A stretch of DNA of 9,193 nt from Cohaesibacteraceae bacterium (lineage in GTDB: Bacteria; Pseudomonadota; Alphaproteobacteria; Rhizobiales; Cohaesibacteraceae): contig JAESRR010000018.1 of the NCBI GenBank assembly GCA_016764535.1, positions 1-9,193 of the forward strand. Direction: 5' to 3'. Positions 1-6,355 of the stretch are shown in pieces; positions within the stretch are counted from its first letter, which is position 1, and the number at the start of each line of letters is the position of its first letter. The notes under the pieces are model-generated. The model was not told the origin of the DNA. It did not search any database and was given only the letters and a program-made list of their open reading frames with translations. Both the position numbers and the translations under genes were made by a program.

Positions 1-1029
1 CAACTTTTCAGATTGCAATTTCAGGTACACGGAACGACACTTCACTCGCATGTAAGCATGGGCGCGGTGGTTTGCAGCGATTCCAGCATTCCGGAGGAAG
101 ATTTGTTTCGGCAGGTCGACATCGCTTTGTATGAGAGTAAAAAATTTTCCGGTACACATTTCCAGCTATTCGACAAACAGATGGAAGTCCAGCTTTTTGA
201 TCGCATCAGCCTGGACAAAGATATGGAAAACGGCCTGGAACGCGGAGAATTTGTGGTCTATTTCCAGCCCCAGGCCTATACAAAAAGAATGTCCGTTTTT
301 GGGTTTGAGGCCCTCGTGCGCTGGAAACGTAAAGGCGCTGGAATTGTGCCTCCCGATCAATTTATCTCGGCAGCAGAGACCAGCGGATTTATCCAGAAAC
401 TCGATCTATACGTTTTGCAAAAAGCATGTGAAACCGCCGTCGGATGGGCATATGATTTCAAGGTTTCGGTCAATCTATCCCCCTTGCTTTTTTCGAATGT
501 TAATCTACCAGCCAACATTCAGAACATTATCAAAAGTACCGGTATCGACCCTTCGCGACTAACGCTTGAAATTACCGAAACGGCCCTGATGTCCAACCGT
601 GAACAGACTATTGTGGCACTAAACAAATTGCGGGAACTCGGGCTTAAAATTGCACTCGATGACTTTGGCACCGGCTATTCAAGCCTTTCATATCTGTATG
701 AATTTCCGCTCGACATTTTGAAAATTGATCGTGCATTCGTTGCAGATCTCACGGAAAATCCAACCAAACAGGCTATTTTCAAATCAATTGTTGAACTTGG
801 ACAAAAATTGAATTTGTTTGTCATTGTTGAAGGTATTGAAACCGAGGAACAACGGCTTGAAGCAGCGCGACTTGGCGCTGATTCAATACAGGGATATTTA
901 CTCAGCAAACCATTTCCCAATGAACAAATGACCGAGAAACTGGTTGAACTCATGCGTAATACCACAAGGACTGCGATCGGTTCCGATGGTGCAAAACCGG
1001 AAAATACAGAAGCCCGGGCAACCGGCTAA
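1..1029 (+). CDS. GGDEF-EAL c-di-GMP phosphodiesterase, 3' part (5' end outside window)
   Basis: The reading frame is open from base 1 to a TAA at 1027-1029, so the N-terminus lies outside the window. The first ~50 residues are the end of a GGDEF domain (SMGAVV, then an ALYESKK segment like the usual ALY-x-AK-x-G helix); the GGDEF signature itself is off-window, so cyclase activity cannot be judged. A full EAL domain follows (bases ~240-950). All the usual catalytic elements are present: FEALVRW (~304-324), SVNLSP (~466-483), EITET (~568-582), DDFGTGYSS (~658-684), KIDR (~721-732), EGIET (~829-843) and QGYLLSKP (~889-912). By family knowledge this should hydrolyse c-di-GMP to pGpG. The tail after ~960 is polar and probably unstructured. 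The gene converges on adenine deaminase with overlapping stops. It is not a close copy of the 3869-6139 protein. What the sensor part detects is unknown. Confidence 0.93.
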   Translation, partial: QLFRLQFQVHGTTLHSHVSMGAVVCSDSSIPEEDLFRQVDIALYESKKFSGTHFQLFDKQMEVQLFDRISLDKDMENGLERGEFVVYFQPQAYTKRMSVFGFEALVRWKRKGAGIVPPDQFISAAETSGFIQKLDLYVLQKACETAVGWAYDFKVSVNLSPLLFSNVNLPANIQNIIKSTGIDPSRLTLEITETALMSNREQTIVALNKLRELGLKIALDDFGTGYSSLSYLYEFPLDILKIDRAFVADLTENPTKQAIFKSIVELGQKLNLFVIVEGIETEEQRLEAARLGADSIQGYLLSKPFPNEQMTEKLVELMRNTTRTAIGSDGAKPENTEARATG

Positions 1030-2813
1030 TTGATAATCAACGGGACTTTTTCAAATTTGGTAACATCAATAATTCCAAGATCTGAAATTCTAATTTCCGG
1101 TATGACAACAAGCGCCAACAATGAATGCTGCATGTAAGCATTATTCAGCGCACAGCCGCAATCCCGCATCGCGGACACAAGTTTGTCGGCTTTCACAGCA
1201 ACGATCTCTGCACGCTCCTGTGACATCAAGCCAGCAATCGACAATTCAATTAAAGCGAGCTCCTTTCCCCCGGATATAAGAACCACACCACCTCCGATCT
1301 GCCGTAATCGGTTGGCAGCCAAAGCCATGTCCGATTTGTCCGTACCAACAACAATCATATGATGACTGTCGTGAGCGACTGTTGATGCCATTGCACAAGG
1401 TACATCATAGCCAAAACCGGAAACAAATCCGTTCACGACAGTACCTGTTGCCCTGTGGCGTTCAACAAGGGCAATTTGGCACACATCGTTCGCCAAATCC
1501 ATTTGCACTTGCCCATCGGAAACCGAAAGCGCTGATACCAGTGCCTTTGTTGGTGCCTGGTTCTCGATCACTCCAATAGTACGAACATCAACCTGTTTAG
1601 CATTTTCCGGAGCAGCAATGTCAAAATCAGCTGGCTCCAAATCCCGCGCCATATTGACCGTATCCTTGGCGGAATCGGGATAATCAAACGCTGGAATATT
1701 GCATGTTAATGTTTGATCCCGGGCCACTTGCTGTCCCTGGGCTATGACGACCTCGATGGGTAAATCGATCAGGCTGGATGAAATGATAAGGTCCGCGCGT
1801 CTACCTGGCGTGATAGACCCCAGCTCCCGCTCAAGCCCAAAATGCTGGGCCGTGTTCAATGTTGCCATCTGAATTGCTGTTATGGGTGGTAAACCCTGAG
1901 CAATTGCATGCCGAACCACCCTGTTCATATGACCATCATTTATAAGTGTACCGGAGTGACTGTCATCGGTACAAAGAATAAAATTCCTGCTATCAAGTTT
2001 CTTTTCGGTGATTGCACGCACCTGCTCTGCAACATCATACCAGGCTGAACCCAGACGGAGCATCGACCGCATTCCCTGGCGAACACGCGCAACCGCATCT
2101 TCCATTCGCGTGCCTTCATGGTCATCGGCGGGGCCTCCGGCAACATATCCATGAAAATCCAGACCCAGATCAGGTGACGCAAAATGACCGCCAACCGTCT
2201 TGCCAGCGTTCATTGTCGCCGCGATTTCGCCCAACATATCTGGATCAGCTGCAGCGACGCCCGGGAAATTCATCATTTCTCCCAAACCAATTATCCCTGG
2301 CCAATTCATCGCTTCACTGACGTCATCCGGTGATATTGATGCACCTGCATTTTCCAACCCGGGTGCGCTTGGCACACATGCCGGCATCTGGACATACACA
2401 TTCATAGGAAGTGTCATAGCTTCATCATGCATCAACCGTACACCCTCAAGCCCCAACACATTTGCGATTTCATGTGGGTCAATGAACATTGATGTCGTAC
2501 CATGCGGGATAACAGCCCGGGCAAATTCCGAGACCGTAATCATGCCCGATTCGACATGCATGTGGGCGTCGCAAAGGCCAGGTACCAGATATCGGCCGCT
2601 AGCATCCAAAATTATTGTATCCGGCCCAATTGTATGTGATGCATCATGTCCGACATAGGCAAATCGACCGTCAACAATTGCAATATCTATGGCATCTATA
2701 ATTTCAGCGGAATGCACATTTACCCAGCGACCATTTCGTATCACAGTGTCGGCTTTCGACCTTCCCATAGCAACATTCACCAGATTGGTTGCGCATTCTG
2801 CCCAGCTTTTCAT
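1026..2813 (-). CDS. ade: adenine deaminase
   Basis: Likely converts adenine to hypoxanthine and ammonia in the cytoplasm (purine salvage or breakdown). It has 595 residues, close to the ~590 usual for the family. The amidohydrolase barrel shows the metal-binding DAHMHVES (His84, His86), DPHEIANVLG, GLGEMMNFPGV (Glu179), GGHFA (His210), DDHEG (His232) and CTDDSHSGTLINDGH (Asp283/Asp284). From ~430 on is the adenine-deaminase C-terminal domain, with AHDSHHMIVVGT (~480-491), NRLRQIGGG, the IAGLMS stretch and a closing FEKVPL. These features separate it from dihydroorotase-like amidohydrolases. Start: I chose the ATG at 2811-2813 with AAGGG five bases upstream; a GTG at 2817-2819 in the same frame would add two residues and cannot be excluded. 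The stop (TAG, 1026-1028) overlaps the stop of the convergent EAL gene. It is divergent from a dehydrogenase gene across ~150 bp. Confidence 0.95.
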   Translation of the reverse strand: MKSWAECATNLVNVAMGRSKADTVIRNGRWVNVHSAEIIDAIDIAIVDGRFAYVGHDASHTIGPDTIILDASGRYLVPGLCDAHMHVESGMITVSEFARAVIPHGTTSMFIDPHEIANVLGLEGVRLMHDEAMTLPMNVYVQMPACVPSAPGLENAGASISPDDVSEAMNWPGIIGLGEMMNFPGVAAADPDMLGEIAATMNAGKTVGGHFASPDLGLDFHGYVAGGPADDHEGTRMEDAVARVRQGMRSMLRLGSAWYDVAEQVRAITEKKLDSRNFILCTDDSHSGTLINDGHMNRVVRHAIAQGLPPITAIQMATLNTAQHFGLERELGSITPGRRADLIISSSLIDLPIEVVIAQGQQVARDQTLTCNIPAFDYPDSAKDTVNMARDLEPADFDIAAPENAKQVDVRTIGVIENQAPTKALVSALSVSDGQVQMDLANDVCQIALVERHRATGTVVNGFVSGFGYDVPCAMASTVAHDSHHMIVVGTDKSDMALAANRLRQIGGGVVLISGGKELALIELSIAGLMSQERAEIVAVKADKLVSAMRDCGCALNNAYMQHSLLALVVIPEIRISDLGIIDVTKFEKVPLIIN

Positions 2814-2818
2814 GTTCA

Positions 2819-2827
2819 CCCTTTTCC
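2819..2827 (-). promoter_or_regulatory. ribosome binding site of ade (start ambiguous)
   Basis: On the minus strand this purine-rich stretch reads GGAAAAGGG. The AAGGG part sits 5 bases before the ATG at 2813. The AGGA part sits 5 bases before the GTG at 2819. The site therefore supports either start; ATG is preferred on codon frequency alone. Confidence 0.5.
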
Positions 2828-2954
2828 TATAATAATTCGATCATCGTACGCATATTCAGAACAATTACCAGCTTCATACCCGACATAACAACATGATCGT
2901 AATGCTGCTTTTCACACGGAACTCACCAGGCTACAACCAGGATACACACACACC

Positions 2955-2959
2955 AGGAG
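2955..2959 (+). promoter_or_regulatory. ribosome binding site of the dehydrogenase
   Basis: AGGAG lies 6 bases before the ATG at 2966, a near-ideal Shine-Dalgarno site that fixes the start. The bases between contain GACTC, a GANTC site of the kind methylated by CcrM in alphaproteobacteria; this is probably chance. Confidence 0.85.
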
Positions 2960-2965
2960 ACTCAT

Positions 2966-3838
2966 ATGGCAAAAACAGCTTTCATTGGACTGGGAGTAAT
3001 GGGCTATCCCATGGCTGGTCACATTTTGAAACGTGGTGAGCATGAAGTTGTTGTTTACAATAGAACAACTTCAAAAGCCGAGGACTGGGTCAGGGAACAC
3101 GGTGGTAGCTGTGCATCAACACCGGCGGCAGCGGCTAAAGGCTGCGACTTTGTTTTTTGCTGTGTCGGTAATGATGACGATTTGAGAAGCGTTACACTTG
3201 GCGACGATGGTGCGTTTGCGTCCATGAAAAATGGCGCCATTTTCATTGATAATACGACATCCAGTGCAGAAGTTGCCCGGGAACTCGGTGAAGTTGCAGC
3301 AAAATCGGGCATTGGCTTTCTCGATGCACCTGTATCCGGAGGACAGGCTGGTGCAGAAAACGGTGTTTTAACCGTAATGGTCGGTGGTGATCTCGCGCAT
3401 TTTGACAAAGCCGAGCCAATTATTCGATCCTATGCAAAAATGATTGGTAGAATGGGCGAAATTGGTGCGGGCCAGCTTACAAAAATGGTCAACCAAATAT
3501 GTATTGCCGGTCTCGTTGAAGGTTTGGCAGAGGGAATTCATTTCGCAAAAAAATCCGGTCTGGATGTGGAAGCCGTCATTGATGTGATTTCCAGAGGAGC
3601 AGCTGGTTCGTGGCAAATGGAAAACCGCTTCAAAACAATGAATGCCGGAGAATTCAACTTTGGATTCGCTGTCGACTGGATGCGTAAGGACCTCGATATT
3701 GTGCTAACTGAAGCACGCAATAATGGAGCAAGCCTGCCGGTCACAGCCATGGTTGATCAATTTTATGCCGAGGTGCAAAAAATCGGAGGCAATCGCTGGG
3801 ACACGTCATCCCTCCTCGCACGGCTGGAAAAAAAATAA
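2966..3838 (+). CDS. NAD(P)-dependent beta-hydroxyacid dehydrogenase (3-hydroxyisobutyrate dehydrogenase / tartronate semialdehyde reductase family)
   Basis: A 290-residue cytoplasmic oxidoreductase, the usual length for the family. The N-terminal Rossmann fold starts with GLGVMG (8-13). After the second strand comes YNRTTSK (31-37); an Arg in the NRT position is typical of members preferring NADP(H), so NADPH is a reasonable guess. The substrate loop DAPVSGGQAGA (120-130) and the catalytic helix GQLTKMVNQ (169-177, Lys173 and Asn177) are intact, and the conserved KDLD lies at 241-244. The C-terminal helical domain is complete. The family covers 3-hydroxyisobutyrate, tartronate semialdehyde, glyoxylate and succinic semialdehyde substrates, and I cannot choose between them from sequence. 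The RBS is strong. It is divergent from ade and convergent with the PAS-GGDEF-EAL gene, so it is probably monocistronic. No valine-degradation genes are next to it. Confidence 0.9.
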   Translation: MAKTAFIGLGVMGYPMAGHILKRGEHEVVVYNRTTSKAEDWVREHGGSCASTPAAAAKGCDFVFCCVGNDDDLRSVTLGDDGAFASMKNGAIFIDNTTSSAEVARELGEVAAKSGIGFLDAPVSGGQAGAENGVLTVMVGGDLAHFDKAEPIIRSYAKMIGRMGEIGAGQLTKMVNQICIAGLVEGLAEGIHFAKKSGLDVEAVIDVISRGAAGSWQMENRFKTMNAGEFNFGFAVDWMRKDLDIVLTEARNNGASLPVTAMVDQFYAEVQKIGGNRWDTSSLLARLEKK

Positions 3839-3853
3839 CCACGAAACAACAAA

Positions 3854-3885
3854 CGCGGCAGGCCGGGTTCAAGCGGTCTGTCGCG
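3854..3885. terminator. probable (bi)directional terminator hairpin between convergent genes
   Basis: CGCGGCAGGCC (3854-3864) can pair with GGTCTGTCGCG (3875-3885): 11 positions, nine Watson-Crick plus two G-U pairs in plus-strand RNA, around a 10-base loop. In minus-strand RNA the two wobbles become A-C mismatches, but the hairpin is followed by a U-rich stretch (TTTGTTGTTT, then eight Ts further on). It sits between the dehydrogenase stop (3836-3838) and the end of the GGDEF-EAL gene, whose TGA (3869-3871) lies in the loop. The plus strand lacks a U tract after the stem, so termination is more convincing for the minus strand. Confidence 0.5.
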
Positions 3886-6139
3886 GAATTTCGGCTTCAA
3901 TATTGTATATTTGATCAGGATGGACCGGCCTTGCGAAATAAAAGCCCTGGGCCTCGTCACAACCCAGTTCCTGCAACGCTTCAAGTTGTGCTTCGGTCTC
4001 TATACCTTCTGCAAGTACTTTGACATTTAAACTGTGGCCCATAGCCACAATTGCCGCGATGATTGCCTTACTGCTCCGTTCAGAATCGATATCCTTCACG
4101 AAACTACGATCAATCTTGATTTTGTTTATCGGGAACAACCGCAAATAATTCATCGACGAATAAGCCACGCCAAAATCATCGATGGCCAACGAAAATCCAA
4201 CATCCCGCAGTTCTTGCAAAATGTCTACTGCACCTTCAGGATCTTCCATCAACCACGTTTCAGTCAATTCAAGTTCAAGCCATTCAGGCTTCGCCCCGAT
4301 TTCATTTACAACTGAAAGCAACTCATCAGCAAATGCTTCATTCAGGGTTTGTCTTCCGGAAATATTGATCGCCAGTCTGCCAAATTTGTATCCGGCTTTC
4401 TGCCACGCCACCGCTTGCTTGCATACTGCGCGAACAACCCAGTCACCTATATCGATAATTATGGAACTTTTCTCGGCAATCGGAATAAAATGAGCCGGGC
4501 TGATAAACTTCCCATCTGGCCCCTTTAATCTAATAAGGGCTTCATAACCAGCAGTTTCAAGTGTCGTTAAGCTGGTTTTCGCCTGATAGTGCATTGTAAA
4601 CAGATCTTCATCCAGAGCCTTGCGCAGATAAGACAGCATTTCTTTTTGCATCGACCTGCCCTGGCGAAGCGACGAATCAAAGTGAACAATTCTCGTTTTG
4701 TTTTGATCTTTGCTTTTATTGACAGCCAATTCCGCATTGCAAAATAACTGCCTTGCATCGTCGCCGTCCTGGGGATACTGAACTGTACCGATTTTGGTTT
4801 TGATATTAATCACATCTGCCATGGTCTTCATCGGCATTTCAATAAGATCAAGTACCTCATCCGCAGCATGACTGATTGCGACAGATATATCTTCGTCAGC
4901 TTCAAATCCGGTCATAATGATTGCAAAATCGTCGCTTGCCAAATGCGAACAGAAAAAGTTTTTTGCAGGTAATTTTGTTAGCCGTTCAGCAACCTGATTG
5001 AGAACTTCATCCCCAACCTTCAACCCATAATCGTCATTCAGTTCTTTAAAACCGTCAAGATCAATAAGCAGTAATCCAAATTGTGTCTTTTCTTTCCGAT
5101 GCTCGGCAATGTTCTGGTTGAGATTTTCCAAAAACAACATTCTGTTTGGCAAGTCCGTTACTGGATTGTAGTAAGCAAGCCGATGAATCCGTTCGTCAAC
5201 ATAATTTCGCTCGGATATATCCTGCATCACAGTAACAAAGTGTTTTAAATCTCCGGCGTCCTTGTCCCTTATTGCCAGCATGGTTCTCAATTCCGGATAA
5301 ACGGTTCCATTTTTCCGTTTTACCCAGATTTCACCACTCCAGTGACCGGTGGTCAAAACCTGTTCATGGATCTCGAAGTGATCTCTGGGCTTGTGCCTGT
5401 CCGACCACAATGCGCTGACGTGGTGTCCAAGAATTCCGTCTCTCGTCCAACCCGTCATTTTAGCAAATTGAGCATTAACCTGACGGATATACCCGTCTGG
5501 ATCAACGATCATCACACCTTCGCGGATGGCATCCATGACACTTGCGCTTACCTGCAGCCTATCCTGGGCTGCGCGTCTTTCGTGTTCCTCAACAATTCTT
5601 ACGGCGAATATTTCGAGTAAACTTTTGTTCCAGTCAGACAACAATATTGGGCTTGTATGACTTAGGTTTATTGCGCCAATTGCTTTACCTTCACCTGAGA
5701 CCAAACAAGTTCCATAGAAACTCTGTAGACCCATTTTTACCAGGATATCATCGCCCAGATAGGTTTCGGCCAACCCGGATTCTATATACAAACTTCCCTT
5801 TTTCAGCACATCGTGAGTCGGGCTGCCTTCCAGCGGAAATGAAAAATTGGAAATGACTTCACCTTGCGCGGAAGCCGCGATAGAGCTGATTTCACGAGGA
5901 TTATCCGGGTCATCAAACAAACCTATGAAAGCAAATGTTGCATTATATGCTGCTGACAAAAAACGGGCTGTTTCCTGATAAAAATCCGCCGAATTGGTAG
6001 AACGGGAAAATATCGTGTTAAATGCCGTTAACGTCGCCTTCATCCGCTCGGGCTCGGTCAGATTCGCGGTTCCAGTATCATCGGGACGATAAATATTATC
6101 ATCCTGCATAACCGGCTTGTAATCCGCATCCTTTGTCAT
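3869..6139 (-). CDS. GAF-PAS-GGDEF-EAL c-di-GMP signalling protein with degenerate GGDEF site
   Basis: A 756-residue, probably soluble protein. Domain order, numbered from the chosen start: GAF-like sensor ~38-190, PAS ~198-312 (VDPDGYIRQVNAQFAKMTGW) with a C-terminal PAC part, GGDEF ~318-488, EAL ~500-750. The GGDEF fold is recognisable (DLPNRMLF, LLIDLDGFKELND) but the signature is ASDDF (401-405) and no inhibitory RxxD precedes it, so cyclase activity is unlikely. The EAL domain keeps YEALIRL (~532-538), AINIS, ELTET, DD (654-655), KIKID, EGIET (711-715) and AQGF. Its loop-6 motif reads DDFGVAYSS instead of the usual DDFGTGYSS. It is probably a phosphodiesterase whose GGDEF acts as a regulatory or GTP-binding domain; a pure c-di-GMP receptor is the alternative. 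Start: the ATG at 6139 follows an AGGAGA. An in-frame ATG at 6220 would add 27 partly hydrophobic residues but has no ribosome binding site. Confidence 0.9.
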   Translation of the reverse strand: MTKDADYKPVMQDDNIYRPDDTGTANLTEPERMKATLTAFNTIFSRSTNSADFYQETARFLSAAYNATFAFIGLFDDPDNPREISSIAASAQGEVISNFSFPLEGSPTHDVLKKGSLYIESGLAETYLGDDILVKMGLQSFYGTCLVSGEGKAIGAINLSHTSPILLSDWNKSLLEIFAVRIVEEHERRAAQDRLQVSASVMDAIREGVMIVDPDGYIRQVNAQFAKMTGWTRDGILGHHVSALWSDRHKPRDHFEIHEQVLTTGHWSGEIWVKRKNGTVYPELRTMLAIRDKDAGDLKHFVTVMQDISERNYVDERIHRLAYYNPVTDLPNRMLFLENLNQNIAEHRKEKTQFGLLLIDLDGFKELNDDYGLKVGDEVLNQVAERLTKLPAKNFFCSHLASDDFAIIMTGFEADEDISVAISHAADEVLDLIEMPMKTMADVINIKTKIGTVQYPQDGDDARQLFCNAELAVNKSKDQNKTRIVHFDSSLRQGRSMQKEMLSYLRKALDEDLFTMHYQAKTSLTTLETAGYEALIRLKGPDGKFISPAHFIPIAEKSSIIIDIGDWVVRAVCKQAVAWQKAGYKFGRLAINISGRQTLNEAFADELLSVVNEIGAKPEWLELELTETWLMEDPEGAVDILQELRDVGFSLAIDDFGVAYSSMNYLRLFPINKIKIDRSFVKDIDSERSSKAIIAAIVAMGHSLNVKVLAEGIETEAQLEALQELGCDEAQGFYFARPVHPDQIYNIEAEIPRQTA

Positions 6140-6150
6140 GCTGACAACTA

Positions 6151-6156
6151 TCTCCT
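6151..6156 (-). promoter_or_regulatory. ribosome binding site deciding the GGDEF-EAL start
   Basis: AGGAGA on the minus strand, 11 bases before the ATG at 6139. The spacing is a little long, but no comparable site precedes the upstream in-frame ATG at 6220. Confidence 0.6.
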
Positions 6157-6241
6157 GGCACACAATGACGAATGCAGCTACATCCAAACGAGCAACACTC
6201 CATATGCACCAAGTAAACATAACAAGTCTTAATAATACGTG

Positions 6242-6269
6242 ATATTAGTTGTGTAATGATCGTTATCAA
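6242..6269 (-). promoter_or_regulatory. candidate sigma70-type promoter of the GGDEF-EAL gene
   Basis: On the minus strand TTGATA (6269-6264, 5 of 6 to TTGACA) is followed after 16 bp by TAATAT (6247-6242, 4 of 6 to TATAAT). Transcription would start near 6235, giving a leader of about 95 bases before the ATG at 6139. Both boxes fall inside the inverted repeat at 6245-6284. In such AT-rich DNA matches of this quality arise by chance fairly often. Confidence 0.35.
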
Positions 6270-6284
6270 AACTTACGCAACTAA
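6245..6284. repeat. long inverted repeat (hairpin or operator) upstream of the GGDEF-EAL gene
   Basis: TTAGTTGTGTAA (6245-6256) is the reverse complement of TTACGCAACTAA (6273-6284) except at one position. Directly inside it TGAT (6257-6260) pairs with ATCA (6265-6268) around the loop CGTT. Together this gives a 16-pair stem with one G-T position and a four-base bulge (6269-6272). The element overlaps the candidate promoter, so an operator is likelier than a terminator; no U tract follows on either strand. Confidence 0.55.
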
Positions 6285-6285
6285 A

Positions 6286-6302
6286 TATAAATTCGATTTA
6301 TA
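6286..6302. repeat. AT-rich 7-3-7 inverted repeat
   Basis: TATAAAT and ATTTATA flank TCG, a perfect 17 bp dyad starting two bases after the previous inverted repeat. Size and composition would suit a dimeric regulator's operator, but very AT-rich DNA makes short dyads common. Confidence 0.4.
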
Positions 6303-6306
6303 CTGT

Positions 6307-6340
6307 TACAATATCACATATATTCATTAGATATATTGTA
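6307..6340. repeat. AT-rich inverted repeat with 8 bp arms
   Basis: TACAATAT (6307-6314) and ATATTGTA (6333-6340) are perfect inverted copies 18 bp apart. They lie 16 bp past the stop of the Lrp-type gene, so a weak terminator for that gene or a regulator site for the GGDEF-EAL gene are both possible. The stem has almost no GC, which speaks against an efficient terminator. Confidence 0.35.
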
Positions 6341-6355
6341 TTTCACGATACCGAA

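Larger units (their letters stand above)
2814..2965. other. divergent intergenic region between ade and the dehydrogenase
   Basis: About 150 bp must hold the promoters of both divergent genes. I see a TATAAT on the plus strand at 2828-2833, but it has no good -35 and lies close to ade, so it is not a convincing promoter for the dehydrogenase. CGATCAT (2838-2844) and ATGATCG (2893-2899) form a 7 bp inverted repeat with 48 bp between arms. ACCAGG occurs three times (2925-2930, 2936-2941, 2952-2957), the last merging with the dehydrogenase ribosome binding site. A short CA run lies at 2944-2952. No riboswitch-like structure was recognised. Confidence 0.5.

Noticed and set aside
978..999. CGGTT...AACCG hairpin near the end of the EAL gene as a terminator for ade
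   Set aside because: Only five pairs, inside coding sequence and without a clear T tract.
1940..2658. Several open frames of 84-152 codons on both strands within ade
   Set aside because: They are overlapping shadows of a strongly conserved gene, with no domain and no good ribosome binding sites.
2828..2833. Perfect TATAAT on the plus strand as the dehydrogenase promoter
   Set aside because: The -35 position (about 2805-2810) does not resemble TTGACA, and the AT-rich hexamer sits just upstream of the ade start.
5342..5856. Plus-strand open frames of ~100 codons antisense to the GGDEF-EAL gene
   Set aside because: Low-complexity translations without recognisable motifs, fully inside a well-supported gene.
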